Positions 25,253 through 34,212 of a stretch of DNA of 64,000 bases are shown here, piece by piece; position 1 is the first letter of the stretch, and the number at the start of each line of letters is the position of its first letter. Source of the stretch: Desulfacinum infernum DSM 9756. GTDB lineage: Bacteria > Desulfobacterota > Syntrophobacteria > Syntrophobacterales > DSM-9756. The DNA lies in NCBI RefSeq assembly GCF_900129305.1, contig NZ_FQVB01000003.1, forward strand, positions 175,012 to 239,011, written 5' to 3'. Position numbers and translations under genes: made by a program. Under the pieces are notes generated by a model. It ran no database searches, had not been told where the DNA came from, and was given only the letters and a program-made list of their open reading frames with translations.

Positions 25253-26575
25253 ATGCAGCGCCGGCGTGCCAAGTCGACCGTACTGCTTCTCATCCTTCTC
25301 GCGATCTGTTGGCTGATCCCCGGCGCCCAAGGCGTGGGCCGCGCCCAGGACCGGCACATCAACGTGATCCGCGTCCACGACACCATCAATCCGGGGCTCC
25401 AGGACTTCATCCAGTACACCATCGACCGATCGGAAGAGGAAAGCGCCGAATGCCTCATCATGGAGCTGGACACCCCGGGAGGCCTCATGACGGCCATGCG
25501 CGGCATCGTGAAGGCCATTATGAACGCCAAGATCCCGGTGGTGGTCTTCGTGGCGCCCAGCGGAGCCCAGGCGGCGTCCGCGGGCGTGCTCATCACGGCG
25601 GCGGCCGATGTGGCGGCCATGGCGCCGGGCACCAACATCGGGGCGGCCCATCCGGTGACGGCCACGGGCGGGGACGTGCCGGAGACCATGAACGAGAAGG
25701 TGGTGAACGACATGGTGGCGTTCGCCAAGAGCATCGCCGAAGAACGGGGCCGGAACGCCCAGTGGCTGGAAGACGCCATCCGGAAAAGCGTTTCCATCAC
25801 GGCCGAGGAGGCCTTTTCGCTGAATGTCATCGACCTGGTGGCCCGGGACCTGGGGGATCTACTGGAAAAACTGGACGGCTGGGAGGTGCAGCGAAAGGGC
25901 TATTCGCGAACCATCACCACCAGGGGGGCGGAAATCCGGCACATCGAGCCCGGCTGGCGCCACAAGGTGCTTCGGGCCATCAGCAACCCCAACATCGCCT
26001 ACATCCTGCTCATGATCGGGCTGGCCGGCCTCTATTTCGAACTCTCCCAGCCGGGCGTGGTGCTTCCGGGAGTGATCGGCGCCATCGCGCTGGTGCTGGC
26101 CTTCTACGCCATGCAGACCATTCCGGTGAACTACGCCGGCTTCATCCTGATCGCCCTGGCCGTGGTGTTCTTCATCCTGGAGATCAAGGTGGCGAGCTAC
26201 GGCATGCTGAGTCTCGCCGGGGTCACCTGCCTCGTGCTGGGATCCCTCATGCTGTTTCACGTGCCCGGCCAACCGTTCCGGCTGGCTCTGCCCGTCTTCA
26301 TCCCCACGGTGCTCACCGTCTCCGCCTTCTTCGTGGCGGTGGCCACCCTGGCCTTCCGCGCCCAGATGCGGCGTCCGCAAACCGGCGTGGAGGCGCTGGT
26401 GGGAGCGACCGGGGTGGTGACCCGACCCATCGGCCCGGACCGGGAGGGGAAGGTCTTCGTGGAGGGGGAGCTTTGGAACGCGGAAAGCGACGAAAGCATC
26501 CCGGAAGGAGCCCGGGTGGAAGTGGAGTCGGTCCGGAATTTGAAGTTGCAAGTCAAGAGGATAGATGATAAATAG
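25253..26575 (+). CDS. nfeD: NfeD family membrane protein with ClpP-class serine protease domain
   Basis: 440 residues from ATG 25253 with AAAGGAGG upstream. Signal peptide (VLLLILLAICWLIPGAQG), then a ClpP-like protease domain: LIMELDTPGGLMTAMRGIV, VFVAPSGAQAASAGVLITAA with the nucleophile Ser in ASAG, and a catalytic Lys candidate in DAIRKSVSI. Four to five membrane helices follow from about residue 245 to 370, ending in a C-terminal OB-fold NfeD domain (GATGVVTRPI...EGELWNA). Long-form NfeD proteases cleave the hydrophobic C-terminus of the stomatin-like partner, whose gene is next. Confidence 0.92.
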   Translation: MQRRRAKSTVLLLILLAICWLIPGAQGVGRAQDRHINVIRVHDTINPGLQDFIQYTIDRSEEESAECLIMELDTPGGLMTAMRGIVKAIMNAKIPVVVFVAPSGAQAASAGVLITAAADVAAMAPGTNIGAAHPVTATGGDVPETMNEKVVNDMVAFAKSIAEERGRNAQWLEDAIRKSVSITAEEAFSLNVIDLVARDLGDLLEKLDGWEVQRKGYSRTITTRGAEIRHIEPGWRHKVLRAISNPNIAYILLMIGLAGLYFELSQPGVVLPGVIGAIALVLAFYAMQTIPVNYAGFILIALAVVFFILEIKVASYGMLSLAGVTCLVLGSLMLFHVPGQPFRLALPVFIPTVLTVSAFFVAVATLAFRAQMRRPQTGVEALVGATGVVTRPIGPDREGKVFVEGELWNAESDESIPEGARVEVESVRNLKLQVKRIDDK

Positions 26576-26629
26576 GCTCAGTCTTTTCCGGGCATCAACT
26601 CGATTTTCCTTGAAATTACGGAGGCCCCC

Positions 26630-27418
26630 ATGTCCCTCTACGGGCTCATCACCGTCGCTGTGCTCGTGGTTCTCTTTCTGGCCAACGCCATTCGTGTTCT
26701 CAACGAATACGAACGGGGCGTGGTCTTCCGGCTGGGGCGCGTCATCGCCGCCAAGGGTCCGGGGCTCATCATCCTGATCCCGCTCATCGATCGGATGCAG
26801 AAGGTGAGCCTTCGGCTCATCGCCTCCGACGTGCCCCCCCAGGACGTGATCACCCGGGACAACGTGTCGGTGAAGGTCAACGCGGTGATCTACTTTAGGG
26901 TGGTGGACCCGGTGAAGGCGGTCATTTCCGTGGAGAATTATCTTTTCGCCACAAGCCAGCTGGCCCAAACCACCCTTCGGAGCGTGTGCGGCCAGGCGGA
27001 GCTGGACGAGCTGCTTTCCGAGCGCGAAAAGATCAACGCGCAGCTCCAGGACATCCTGGACCGCCACACGGACCCCTGGGGCATCAAGGTCACCGTGGTG
27101 GAGCTCAAGCACATCGACCTTCCGCAGGAGATGCAGCGGGCCATGGCCCGCCAGGCGGAAGCGGAGCGGGAGCGGCGCGCCAAGGTGATCCACGCGGAAG
27201 GCGAATTCCAGGCCGCCGACCGCCTGAGGGAGGCCGCCCAGATTATCCAGGAAAACCCCATGGCCATGCAGCTTCGCTACCTGCAAACGCTCCGGGAAAT
27301 CGCCGCGGAGAACAACTCCACCACCATCTTTCCGGTCCCCATTGATCTCATCAAGCCGTTTCTCGTCGATACGGTGACAAAGACAACGGAAGCGAAAAAG
27401 GAGTCGCAGGATGGGTAA
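26630..27418 (+). CDS. Slipin (stomatin-like SPFH protein)
   Basis: 262 residues, ATG 26630. One N-terminal membrane hairpin/helix ([19 protein letters not shown]), then the SPFH domain: [60 protein letters not shown], and a coiled-coil region [20 protein letters not shown]. It ends with the [12 protein letters not shown] motif. Slipins oligomerise into membrane microdomains and are the partner of long-form NfeD, encoded 54 bases upstream. Its stop overlaps the next gene by 8 bases. Confidence 0.95.
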   Translation: MSLYGLITVAVLVVLFLANAIRVLNEYERGVVFRLGRVIAAKGPGLIILIPLIDRMQKVSLRLIASDVPPQDVITRDNVSVKVNAVIYFRVVDPVKAVISVENYLFATSQLAQTTLRSVCGQAELDELLSEREKINAQLQDILDRHTDPWGIKVTVVELKHIDLPQEMQRAMARQAEAERERRAKVIHAEGEFQAADRLREAAQIIQENPMAMQLRYLQTLREIAAENNSTTIFPVPIDLIKPFLVDTVTKTTEAKKESQDG

Positions 27419-27740
27419 GAAGAAGGAAAAGGAAGTCAAGGAAAAGCCCCTGGAGAAAATGACCGCCAAGGAATTGCGGGAAGTGGCCCTGGGCCTGGAA
27501 GGCATCGTGGGGGTCCACGCCATGAACAAGGCGGAGCTCATCGCGGCCATCAAGGAAGCCAAGGGCATCGTGGAAGAGTCCACCAAGAAGAAGTCGGTGG
27601 ATGTGCGCGCCTTGAAGGCCAAGATCCGCGAGCTTCGCGCCCGCCGCGAAGAAGCCAAGGCGGCCGGAAACAACAAGCTGGCCGACGCCCTGAGACGCCG
27701 GATCAGCAATCTAAAGAAAAAGACACGCCGCGCGGCTTAG
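27411..27740 (+). CDS. Small basic protein with Rho N-terminal (SAP-like) domain
   Basis: 109 residues, ATG 27411 inside the end of the slipin gene. Residues ~15-50 ([15 protein letters not shown]...[15 protein letters not shown]) match the helical Rho_N/SAP-like fold that binds nucleic acid. The rest is lysine/arginine-rich and helical ([19 protein letters not shown]). There is no ATPase domain, so it is not Rho itself. It may be a nucleic-acid-binding accessory protein; why it is coupled to nfeD/slipin is unknown. Confidence 0.75.
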   Translation: MGKKKEKEVKEKPLEKMTAKELREVALGLEGIVGVHAMNKAELIAAIKEAKGIVEESTKKKSVDVRALKAKIRELRARREEAKAAGNNKLADALRRRISNLKKKTRRAA

Positions 27741-27750
27741 CCTCCATGGG

Positions 27751-27789
27751 GCGGGGCGGCGCCCGGGGGCGCCTCCCCGCTTCCTTTTA
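27751..27789 (+). terminator. Rho-independent terminator
   Basis: Stem GCGGGG-C-GGCGCC / GGCGCC-T-CCCCGC around a CGGG loop, followed by TTCCTTTTA. It ends the nfeD-slipin-Rho_N transcript. Confidence 0.75.
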
Positions 27790-27869
27790 TCTGCCGCCGC
27801 GGGCGTCACATCCCTTTCCCCCAATCCACACGTACTCTCTCCATCCCACGGCGTGACGAGGTGCAACCC

Positions 27870-28424
27870 ATGACCCGAGAGGATGCCCTGAACCTCCTGA
27901 ATCAACACATCCACGCGGACAACCTGAAAAAGCACTGCCTGGCCACGGAAGCCATCATGCGGGAGCTGGCCCGGCATTTCGGTGAAGACGAAGAGGCGTG
28001 GGCCGTGGCCGGCCTGCTGCATGATCTGGATTTCGAAGAGACCCGGGACGACCCGGCTTCCCACGGAAAACGCACCCTGGAAATCCTGGACGGAACGGAC
28101 CTGAGCGAGGAGGTGCGCCGGGCCATCGCCCGTCACAACGCGGAAGCCCTTGGCCTCGCCCGGGAAACTCGCCTGGATTTCGCTCTCACCTGCGCCGAGA
28201 CCATCACGGGGCTCATCGTGGCGGCGGCCCTGGTCCATCCGGACAAGAAGATCGCTTCGGTCAAGGTCAAGTCGATCCGAAAGAGGATGAAGAGCAAGGA
28301 TTTCGCCCGGAACGTCAACCGGGACCACATCGCCTTGTGCGAAGAGATGGGCCTTCCCCTCAATGATTTCATCGAGATGAGCCTCCGGGCCATGACCGCC
28401 ATCGGCGACCAGCTCGGGCTTTAG
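27870..28424 (+). CDS. HD-domain hydrolase
   Basis: 184 residues from ATG 27870 (GACGAGG upstream; a GTG three codons earlier is part of that site). HD features: KHCLATEAIMRELARHFGED, VAGLLHDLDFEET (the HD pair), HGKRTLEIL and IARHNAEAL. This is the short HD family annotated as metal-dependent phosphohydrolase, often nucleotide-related. The substrate is not evident. It stands alone between two terminator-like or spacer regions ahead of the carboxyltransferase genes. Confidence 0.88.
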   Translation: MTREDALNLLNQHIHADNLKKHCLATEAIMRELARHFGEDEEAWAVAGLLHDLDFEETRDDPASHGKRTLEILDGTDLSEEVRRAIARHNAEALGLARETRLDFALTCAETITGLIVAAALVHPDKKIASVKVKSIRKRMKSKDFARNVNRDHIALCEEMGLPLNDFIEMSLRAMTAIGDQLGL

Positions 28425-28513
28425 AACCGGGAAAACCCTAGCGGCAGCGGAAGCGACAGCGGAAGAGCAACGGGATCCATGGAATCGGGACGCACAAGGA
28501 GGAGGTATCGCCT

Positions 28514-28726
28514 ATGAATGTCCACCCCAAGATCGTGGCGGCCATCACGGCGGCCGTCGCCCTGTACATGCAGGCCCACCAGCAGGTGGTTCAGGAAGGG
28601 GCGCCCCCGGAGGTGAAGCGGGAAACGCCGCCTGCGCCTGCGGTGACTTTCAGCCCCTGGACCCTGTCCGGGCGTCAATCCATGATGGACATGCGGCGCA
28701 TGCTCCAGATGCGCCTGGTTCGATAA
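28514..28726 (+). CDS. Small accessory protein upstream of the biotin carboxyltransferase
   Basis: 70 residues, ATG 28514 with GGAGGTAT upstream. N-terminal helix IVAAITAAVALYMQAHQQ, a Pro/Glu/Lys linker, and a C-terminal SPWTLSGRQSMMDMRRML. The helix-linker-SPW.xxGRQ layout resembles small gamma/delta-type subunits that accompany biotin-dependent decarboxylases and transcarboxylases, but the likeness is by pattern only. Forty-five bases separate it from the carboxyltransferase gene, so co-expression is likely. Confidence 0.6.
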   Translation: MNVHPKIVAAITAAVALYMQAHQQVVQEGAPPEVKRETPPAPAVTFSPWTLSGRQSMMDMRRMLQMRLVR

Positions 28727-28771
28727 CACCCTTCCAGGCAGGAAGATTTCGGAATCAAAAGGAGAATCACT

Positions 28772-30799
28772 ATGGCGGAACAGCACGGCGTGTTGACGGC
28801 AGGCCTTGTGGATGAACCCATCGAAGTGACCCATCCCGTGAAGATCCAGGACCTCACGTTCCGTGACGGCCACCAGTCGCTGTTTGCCACGCGGGGACGG
28901 ACGGAAGACTTCATCCCCATCGCCGAGGACATGGACAAGGTGGGATTCTACTCCATGGAAGTCTGGGGCGGAGCCACCTTCGACACCATGCACCGCTTTC
29001 TAGGCGAAGACCCCTGGGAACGGATCCGGACCCTGAAGAAATACATCAAGAACACCCCCTTTTCCATGCTGCTGCGCGGCCAGAACCTGGTGGGCTACCG
29101 CAACTACCCGGACGATGTGGCCGAGGCTTTCGTGGAACGGGCCTGCGAAAACGGCATGGACATCTTCCGGGTGTTCGACGCGCTCAACGACTTTCGCAAC
29201 TTCGAAACAGCCGTGAAGGTCATCAAGAAATGCGGCAAGCACTTCCAGGGCTCCATCTGCTATTCGCTCACCGAGCCGCGCATGGGCGGCGATGTCTACA
29301 ACCTGGAGTACTACGTCCAGAAGGCCAAGCAGCTGGAAGACATGGGCGCGGACACCATCTGCATCAAGGACATGGCCGGCCTCATCGCCCCCTACGACGC
29401 CTATATCCTCATCAAGACCCTGAAGGAAAACGTGAAGGTGCCCATCCACCTGCACAGCCACTTCACCTCCGGCATGGCGGATATGTCGCTCCTGAAGGCC
29501 ATCGAGGCGGGCGTGGACATCGTGGATACGTGCCTTTCCCCCTGGGCCTACCGCACGTCCCATCCGGCCGTGGAACCCCTGGTGGTCACCCTCAGGGGCA
29601 CCAACCGGGATACGGGCCTGGATCTGAAGCTATTGGCCAAGTGCAGCGAGTACATGGAAAAGATCTCGCCCAAGTACCGCCATCTTCTGGACGACCGCAT
29701 GTCCATCATCGACATCAACGTGCTGCTCCACCAGACCCCGGGCGGCATGCTGTCCAACCTGGTGAACCAGCTCCGGGAAATGGACGCTCTCGACAAGCTG
29801 GACGAGGTCTTCCGGCAGCTTCCCATCGTGCGCCGCGAACTGGGCCAGGTGCCCCTGGTCACCCCCACCAGCCAGATCGTGGGGATTCAGACGGTGAACA
29901 ACGTGCTCTTCGACACGCCGGAAGAGCGCTACAAGATGATCACGGCCCAGGTCAAAGACCTGTGCTACGGCCTCTACGGCAAGACTCCCGTTCCCATCGA
30001 CCCGGAAGTGCAGAAGAAGGCCCTCAAGGGCTATCCGCGCGGCGAGACCCCCATCACGGTGCGGCCCGCCGACGTGCTGGAGCCCGAGCTGGAAAAGGCC
30101 AAGAAGGACGTGGAAGGCCTGGCGAAGGACATCGACGACGTGCTCATCTACGCCCTCTACCCCACCACAGGCAAGCGGTTCCTGCGCTGGAAATACGGCC
30201 ATGAGCCCATCCCGGAAGAGGTGAAGCCCAAGACCCTGGAGCAGGTCAAGGCGGAAGAGGAGCTGGTCAAGAAGGCCAAGGCGGGACTGCTGGTGGAAAA
30301 GCCCCGGAAGGAAGCGCCGCCCAAGGGCCCCGGCCTGGCCACCTTCAACGTCTTCGTGGACGGAGAGTACTTCGAGGTGGAAGTGGAGCAGGTGGGCGGG
30401 GTCCCCGTGGTGACCCAGATCACGCCGGTGGCGGCTCCCGCGGCCGCACCCCAGCCGGCGGCTCCGCAACCCGTCGGACCCCAGCCCATGGTGCCTCCGC
30501 CGCCGCCCCGACCGGTGCCGGCTCCGGCCGCTCAGCCCGCGGCGGCCCCGGCACCTCCCAAGCCGGCCGCTCCGGCCGTTTCCGGCGGAACGCCCATCGA
30601 AGCCCCCATGCCGGGCATGGTGATCCGCTACGAAGTGAAGGAAGGCGACACGGTGAACGAAGGCGACGTGGTCCTCATCCTGGAAGCCATGAAGATGGAA
30701 AACTCCATCACCTCGCCCGTTTCCGGCACGGTCCTCAAGATCAACTACAAGGACGGCGACAGCGTGCAGAAGGGCGACGTGCTGGCCCTCATCGGCTAA
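28772..30799 (+). CDS. Biotin-dependent carboxyltransferase (OadA/PycB/transcarboxylase 5S type) with BCCP domain
   Basis: 675 residues, ATG 28772 with AAAAGGAG. The TIM barrel (about 20-300) has KIQDLTFRDGHQSLFATRGR, FRVFDALND, CIKDMAGL and HLHSHFTSGMA (metal ligands HxH). A conserved C-terminal carboxyltransferase region follows, then an Ala/Pro-rich linker (~553-606) and a biotinyl domain with EAMKMEN (Lys near 642). It moves CO2 between carboxybiotin and pyruvate/oxaloacetate. Next to malate dehydrogenase and a methylmalonyl-CoA operon, a transcarboxylase coupling methylmalonyl-CoA decarboxylation to oxaloacetate formation is the favoured role. Pyruvate carboxylase B or oxaloacetate decarboxylase alpha are alternatives. 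Confidence 0.9.
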   Translation: MAEQHGVLTAGLVDEPIEVTHPVKIQDLTFRDGHQSLFATRGRTEDFIPIAEDMDKVGFYSMEVWGGATFDTMHRFLGEDPWERIRTLKKYIKNTPFSMLLRGQNLVGYRNYPDDVAEAFVERACENGMDIFRVFDALNDFRNFETAVKVIKKCGKHFQGSICYSLTEPRMGGDVYNLEYYVQKAKQLEDMGADTICIKDMAGLIAPYDAYILIKTLKENVKVPIHLHSHFTSGMADMSLLKAIEAGVDIVDTCLSPWAYRTSHPAVEPLVVTLRGTNRDTGLDLKLLAKCSEYMEKISPKYRHLLDDRMSIIDINVLLHQTPGGMLSNLVNQLREMDALDKLDEVFRQLPIVRRELGQVPLVTPTSQIVGIQTVNNVLFDTPEERYKMITAQVKDLCYGLYGKTPVPIDPEVQKKALKGYPRGETPITVRPADVLEPELEKAKKDVEGLAKDIDDVLIYALYPTTGKRFLRWKYGHEPIPEEVKPKTLEQVKAEEELVKKAKAGLLVEKPRKEAPPKGPGLATFNVFVDGEYFEVEVEQVGGVPVVTQITPVAAPAAAPQPAAPQPVGPQPMVPPPPPRPVPAPAAQPAAAPAPPKPAAPAVSGGTPIEAPMPGMVIRYEVKEGDTVNEGDVVLILEAMKMENSITSPVSGTVLKINYKDGDSVQKGDVLALIG

Positions 30800-30864
30800 C
30801 GAGGGGAAGGATTAAAGGATTGAAGGATTAAGGATTAGAGGGTCGGGGCAGAAGTGGCGGATAG

Positions 30865-31914
<1,050 letters not shown>

Positions 31915-32072
31915 CCGAAAAGCCTGAGCTGGACGAAATCCCTTTGCCCGCCGCTCCCTCACGAGTGGACCCGGATGGAGCACTCAACGAACAGGTGCTC
32001 CCGGGGGTGGGGAGATGGCGGGCAAAGTACTTTCAGAGGATCGCTCGGATCCACGGCGAAAGGGTGAGGACG

Positions 32073-32576
32073 ATGCGACGCACAGTCGTTGTGGGCATGA
32101 TCCTGTTTCTTGCCGCTTCCACGATGATTTCTTGTGCTGCAAGGACAGCGAAGATCGATCATTACTTGACCTACACCAACAAGGGAACCCGTTCCGAAGC
32201 TCGCCACGGTCACCTTGTGGTCAATGGAAAGGAAATCCCGTGGTGCTTTGACCGTGTGGCCGCGGCCGGGCGGTCCTTTTCGTTTCGGGTGAGGACGAAT
32301 CTGTGGGGCGATGACGGTTATTTCCCTGACGCGTCACCATGGTCGGAACGGACGGCCCGGACGGACATAGCCCCCTCGGAGTTGACCCGCGGATACTATG
32401 TGGGAGATGAGAGGCTCTCGGGCACCCCCTCCTCGTGGATTTTCGTTGAGTGGAGCGGAAAAGGTGCCAAGCGATCCGCATTTGTGGATCCACTGATGAT
32501 TGAAAGGCTGATCCAGGACTTCAAGATTCCCGTCAGGAGCGGCGTTGCCCGGATGCGCATCCGGCTAACGGATTAG
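32073..32576 (+). CDS. Putative lipoprotein of unknown function
   Basis: 167 residues from ATG 32073 with AGGGTGAGGA upstream; the frame is open back to 31944 without support. The signal region VVVGMILFLAASTMISC ends in a near-lipobox (M-I-S-C), suggesting a lipid-anchored periplasmic protein. The mature part has many aromatic and charged residues (WCFDRVAAAGRSFSFRV, GDDGYFPDASPWSERT) and may be a small beta domain. No family is recognised. Confidence 0.65.
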   Translation: MRRTVVVGMILFLAASTMISCAARTAKIDHYLTYTNKGTRSEARHGHLVVNGKEIPWCFDRVAAAGRSFSFRVRTNLWGDDGYFPDASPWSERTARTDIAPSELTRGYYVGDERLSGTPSSWIFVEWSGKGAKRSAFVDPLMIERLIQDFKIPVRSGVARMRIRLTD

Positions 32577-32684
32577 TAGCCGAACGGTCGGATACCGGGC
32601 ATGCGCATGTCCGCATGGGATGTTGATACCGGAGGGCGGGCGCAATGTTGTTTCGGTTGCCGTTGAATCTGAAAAGGAGAAACC

Positions 32685-33026
32685 ATGCCACGGATGCTTG
32701 CCGCGCTGATGATGACCATGTTCTTCGCTCTTCCCGCCGCCCATGCCTGGGCCGGCGGCATGATGAGCTACCAAGAGTGTGCACGAAACTGCAAGAGTTC
32801 GTACCAGGAATGCAAGAAAAAGGAAACGACCGAAAGCGTGATCAACGACATCTCCTGCGTTGAATTGCTGGAGATGTGCCAGCTGGAGTGCCGAAACAGG
32901 GAAGACTACCTGAACTGCAAAAGAGAGTGCGGCGACGACACGGACTGCCTGGCCTCCTGCAAGGAAGGTTTCATGGAAAACGTACCGGATTACCGCCCCT
33001 ACCTGAACCGCAAGCAGAAGAATTGA
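32685..33026 (+). CDS. Secreted cysteine-rich protein with four CX3C motifs
   Basis: 113 residues, ATG 32685 with AAAAGGAG. Signal peptide MLAALMMTMFFALPAAHAWA. The mature ~90 residues hold ten cysteines (32, 36, 43, 58, 65, 69, 78, 82, 88, 92); four pairs are CX3C (CARNC, CQLEC, CKREC, CLASC). Twin CX3C pairs on helices make disulfide-locked hairpins in other proteins, and the helical, charged sequence between them fits that. No known family is recognised. Even cysteine number and periplasmic targeting argue for disulfides rather than heme (no CxxCH). Confidence 0.75.
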   Translation: MPRMLAALMMTMFFALPAAHAWAGGMMSYQECARNCKSSYQECKKKETTESVINDISCVELLEMCQLECRNREDYLNCKRECGDDTDCLASCKEGFMENVPDYRPYLNRKQKN

Positions 33027-33058
33027 CACCGTGCAAAAGGATCATCCCGTCCTCCCGA

Positions 33059-33085
33059 AGAGCGCCCGCAGTCGGCGGGCGCTCT
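33059..33085. terminator. Terminator-like hairpin between convergent genes
   Basis: AGAGCGCCCGC (33059-33069) pairs with GCGGGCGCTCT (33075-33085) around AGTCG; followed by a pyrimidine run CTCCTCC. It sits between the Cys-rich gene (+) and the moaE-like gene (-). Confidence 0.7.
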
Positions 33086-33094
33086 CTCCTCCGA

Positions 33095-33460
33095 TCAGGA
33101 ATTCGCCAGCCACTCCTTTTTCTTCACCGCTTCCGCCTTGAGGCGGTTCACGGTCTCTTCCAGCACGGGAAAGACGTTTTCCCGGATGTCCCCCGCCACC
33201 ACCACCAGCAAGACGTCGTCGCCCACCTCGCGCCGGCCTGTGTTGAGGTGCGCTTCCACGGCCGCGATCCCCGGCCGGGACCGCACATCCCGAAGCACCC
33301 TTTCCCAGGCGTCCCGGTCGCAGTCGATGTCCAGGGCCCGGGCGGGCTTGCCGTCCCGGCTGGTGGCCCGCACCACCCCGTTGTGGCAGGCGAACATGCC
33401 CACCTTCGCCGGATCCACCGTGGCTTTCAGTCGCTCGATCATCTCCTGGATGTTGGGCAT
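33095..33460 (-). CDS. MoaE-like protein (molybdopterin synthase large-subunit family)
   Basis: 121 residues, ATG 33460 with AAAGGAG upstream on the minus strand. The fold is MoaE-like: VGMFACHNGVVRATSRDGKP near the start, then VEAHLNTGRREVGDDVLLVV, VAGDIRENVFPVLEETVNRL and KAEAVKKKEWL. The usual HR pair before xxAF is reduced to IREN and the PiWK motif to AVKKKE, while the arginine and the lysines are kept. It may be a molybdopterin synthase subunit or a MoaE paralog with changed activity; no moaD or other molybdenum genes are nearby. Confidence 0.65.
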   Translation of the reverse strand: MPNIQEMIERLKATVDPAKVGMFACHNGVVRATSRDGKPARALDIDCDRDAWERVLRDVRSRPGIAAVEAHLNTGRREVGDDVLLVVVAGDIRENVFPVLEETVNRLKAEAVKKKEWLANS

Positions 33461-33472
33461 CTTTTCTCCTTT

Positions 33473-33550
33473 CGTGAAATCGTGAATCGTGAATCGTGAA
33501 TCGTAAATCGTAAATCGTGAATCGTGAAATCGTGAATGGTGATTGGTGAG
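33473..33550. repeat. Heptamer tandem array, CGTGAAT type
   Basis: About ten units: CGTGAAAT, CGTGAAT x3, CGTAAAT x2, CGTGAAT, CGTGAAAT, CGTGAAT, then GGTGATT and GGTGAGT. Starts 12 bases upstream of the moaE-like gene's start codon. Confidence 0.85.
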
Positions 33551-33627
33551 TGGCGGAAGGGAGAAATGGCGGCCGCTAGCCCGTTCCCCCCTTCCCCTTT
33601 CACCTTTCGCCTAGCACCCTGTTCCTG

Positions 33628-33769
33628 GGAGCCTGTCCGACAATGGCAAATTTGCCCCGTTCAACGCCCATTCGTCATCCCCGCGAAAGCGGGGATCCAG
33701 TATTTCCATAAACTTATGGACTCCCGCTTGCGCGGGAGTGACGGTTGGGGGAGTTCTCGGACAGGCTCC
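33628..33769. mobile_element. MITE-like element with 13-bp terminal inverted repeats
   Basis: Exact ends GGAGCCTGTCCGA (33628-33640) and TCGGACAGGCTCC (33757-33769). Inside is a hairpin pair CATCCCCGCGAAAGCGGGGAT (about 33676-33696) and CTCCCGCTTGCGCGGGAG (33721-33738). No coding capacity in 142 bases, so it would depend on a transposase elsewhere. It is embedded between heptamer arrays. Confidence 0.7.
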
Positions 33770-34212
33770 TAGCGCCTTTTCCCTTTAACCTTTAGCCTTT
33801 AGCCTTTTACCTTTCCCCTCACCCCATACCCCTCTCCACGCTTGATCCCGCCGGCCATCGCTGCTATAAGCGTAGAGGCTTCATCCGCTGCGGCCCGGCC
33901 GCACCCTATCAGAACCTATCCGGCACGATCTCGACCCGAAGGTACCCGCTGCACGCTGTTGACGACGCATCCGGCAGAGGCGCTGTTTCCCTTTCCACCC
34001 TTCCAGCAGACGGAACAATCGACGTGCCAGCCCGTAAAATTTTCCACATTCGACACCTCGCCGTTTTCGGGGACTTCCGCCCCTATCCCCATCCTCCGGA
34101 TTTGTCAAGATTGCATCGCCCGGGTCCGCCCGCCGCGACGGTGCAGGCCGTCGCCCGAGGGCGCGGCATCGGGCGTTTTCTAGGGCCACAGGAATGAGTG
34201 AGGAGGGACAAC

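Larger units (their letters stand above)
33461..34212. other. 752-base spacer with heptamer array and MITE
   Basis: Contents in order: a heptamer array (33473-33550), short CCTTTCA-like heptamers (about 33596-33625), an inverted-repeat element (33628-33769), CCTTTAG-type heptamers (about 33773-33825), then about 370 bases of unique sequence leading to the mutase. The last part probably holds the promoter and 5' leader of the mutase operon; I see no clear -35/-10 pair or riboswitch core. Frames there look non-coding. Confidence 0.6.

Noticed and set aside
33826..34212. Cobalamin riboswitch ahead of the mutase operon
   Set aside because: No B12-box-like core could be found; B12-using enzymes are usually not controlled this way.
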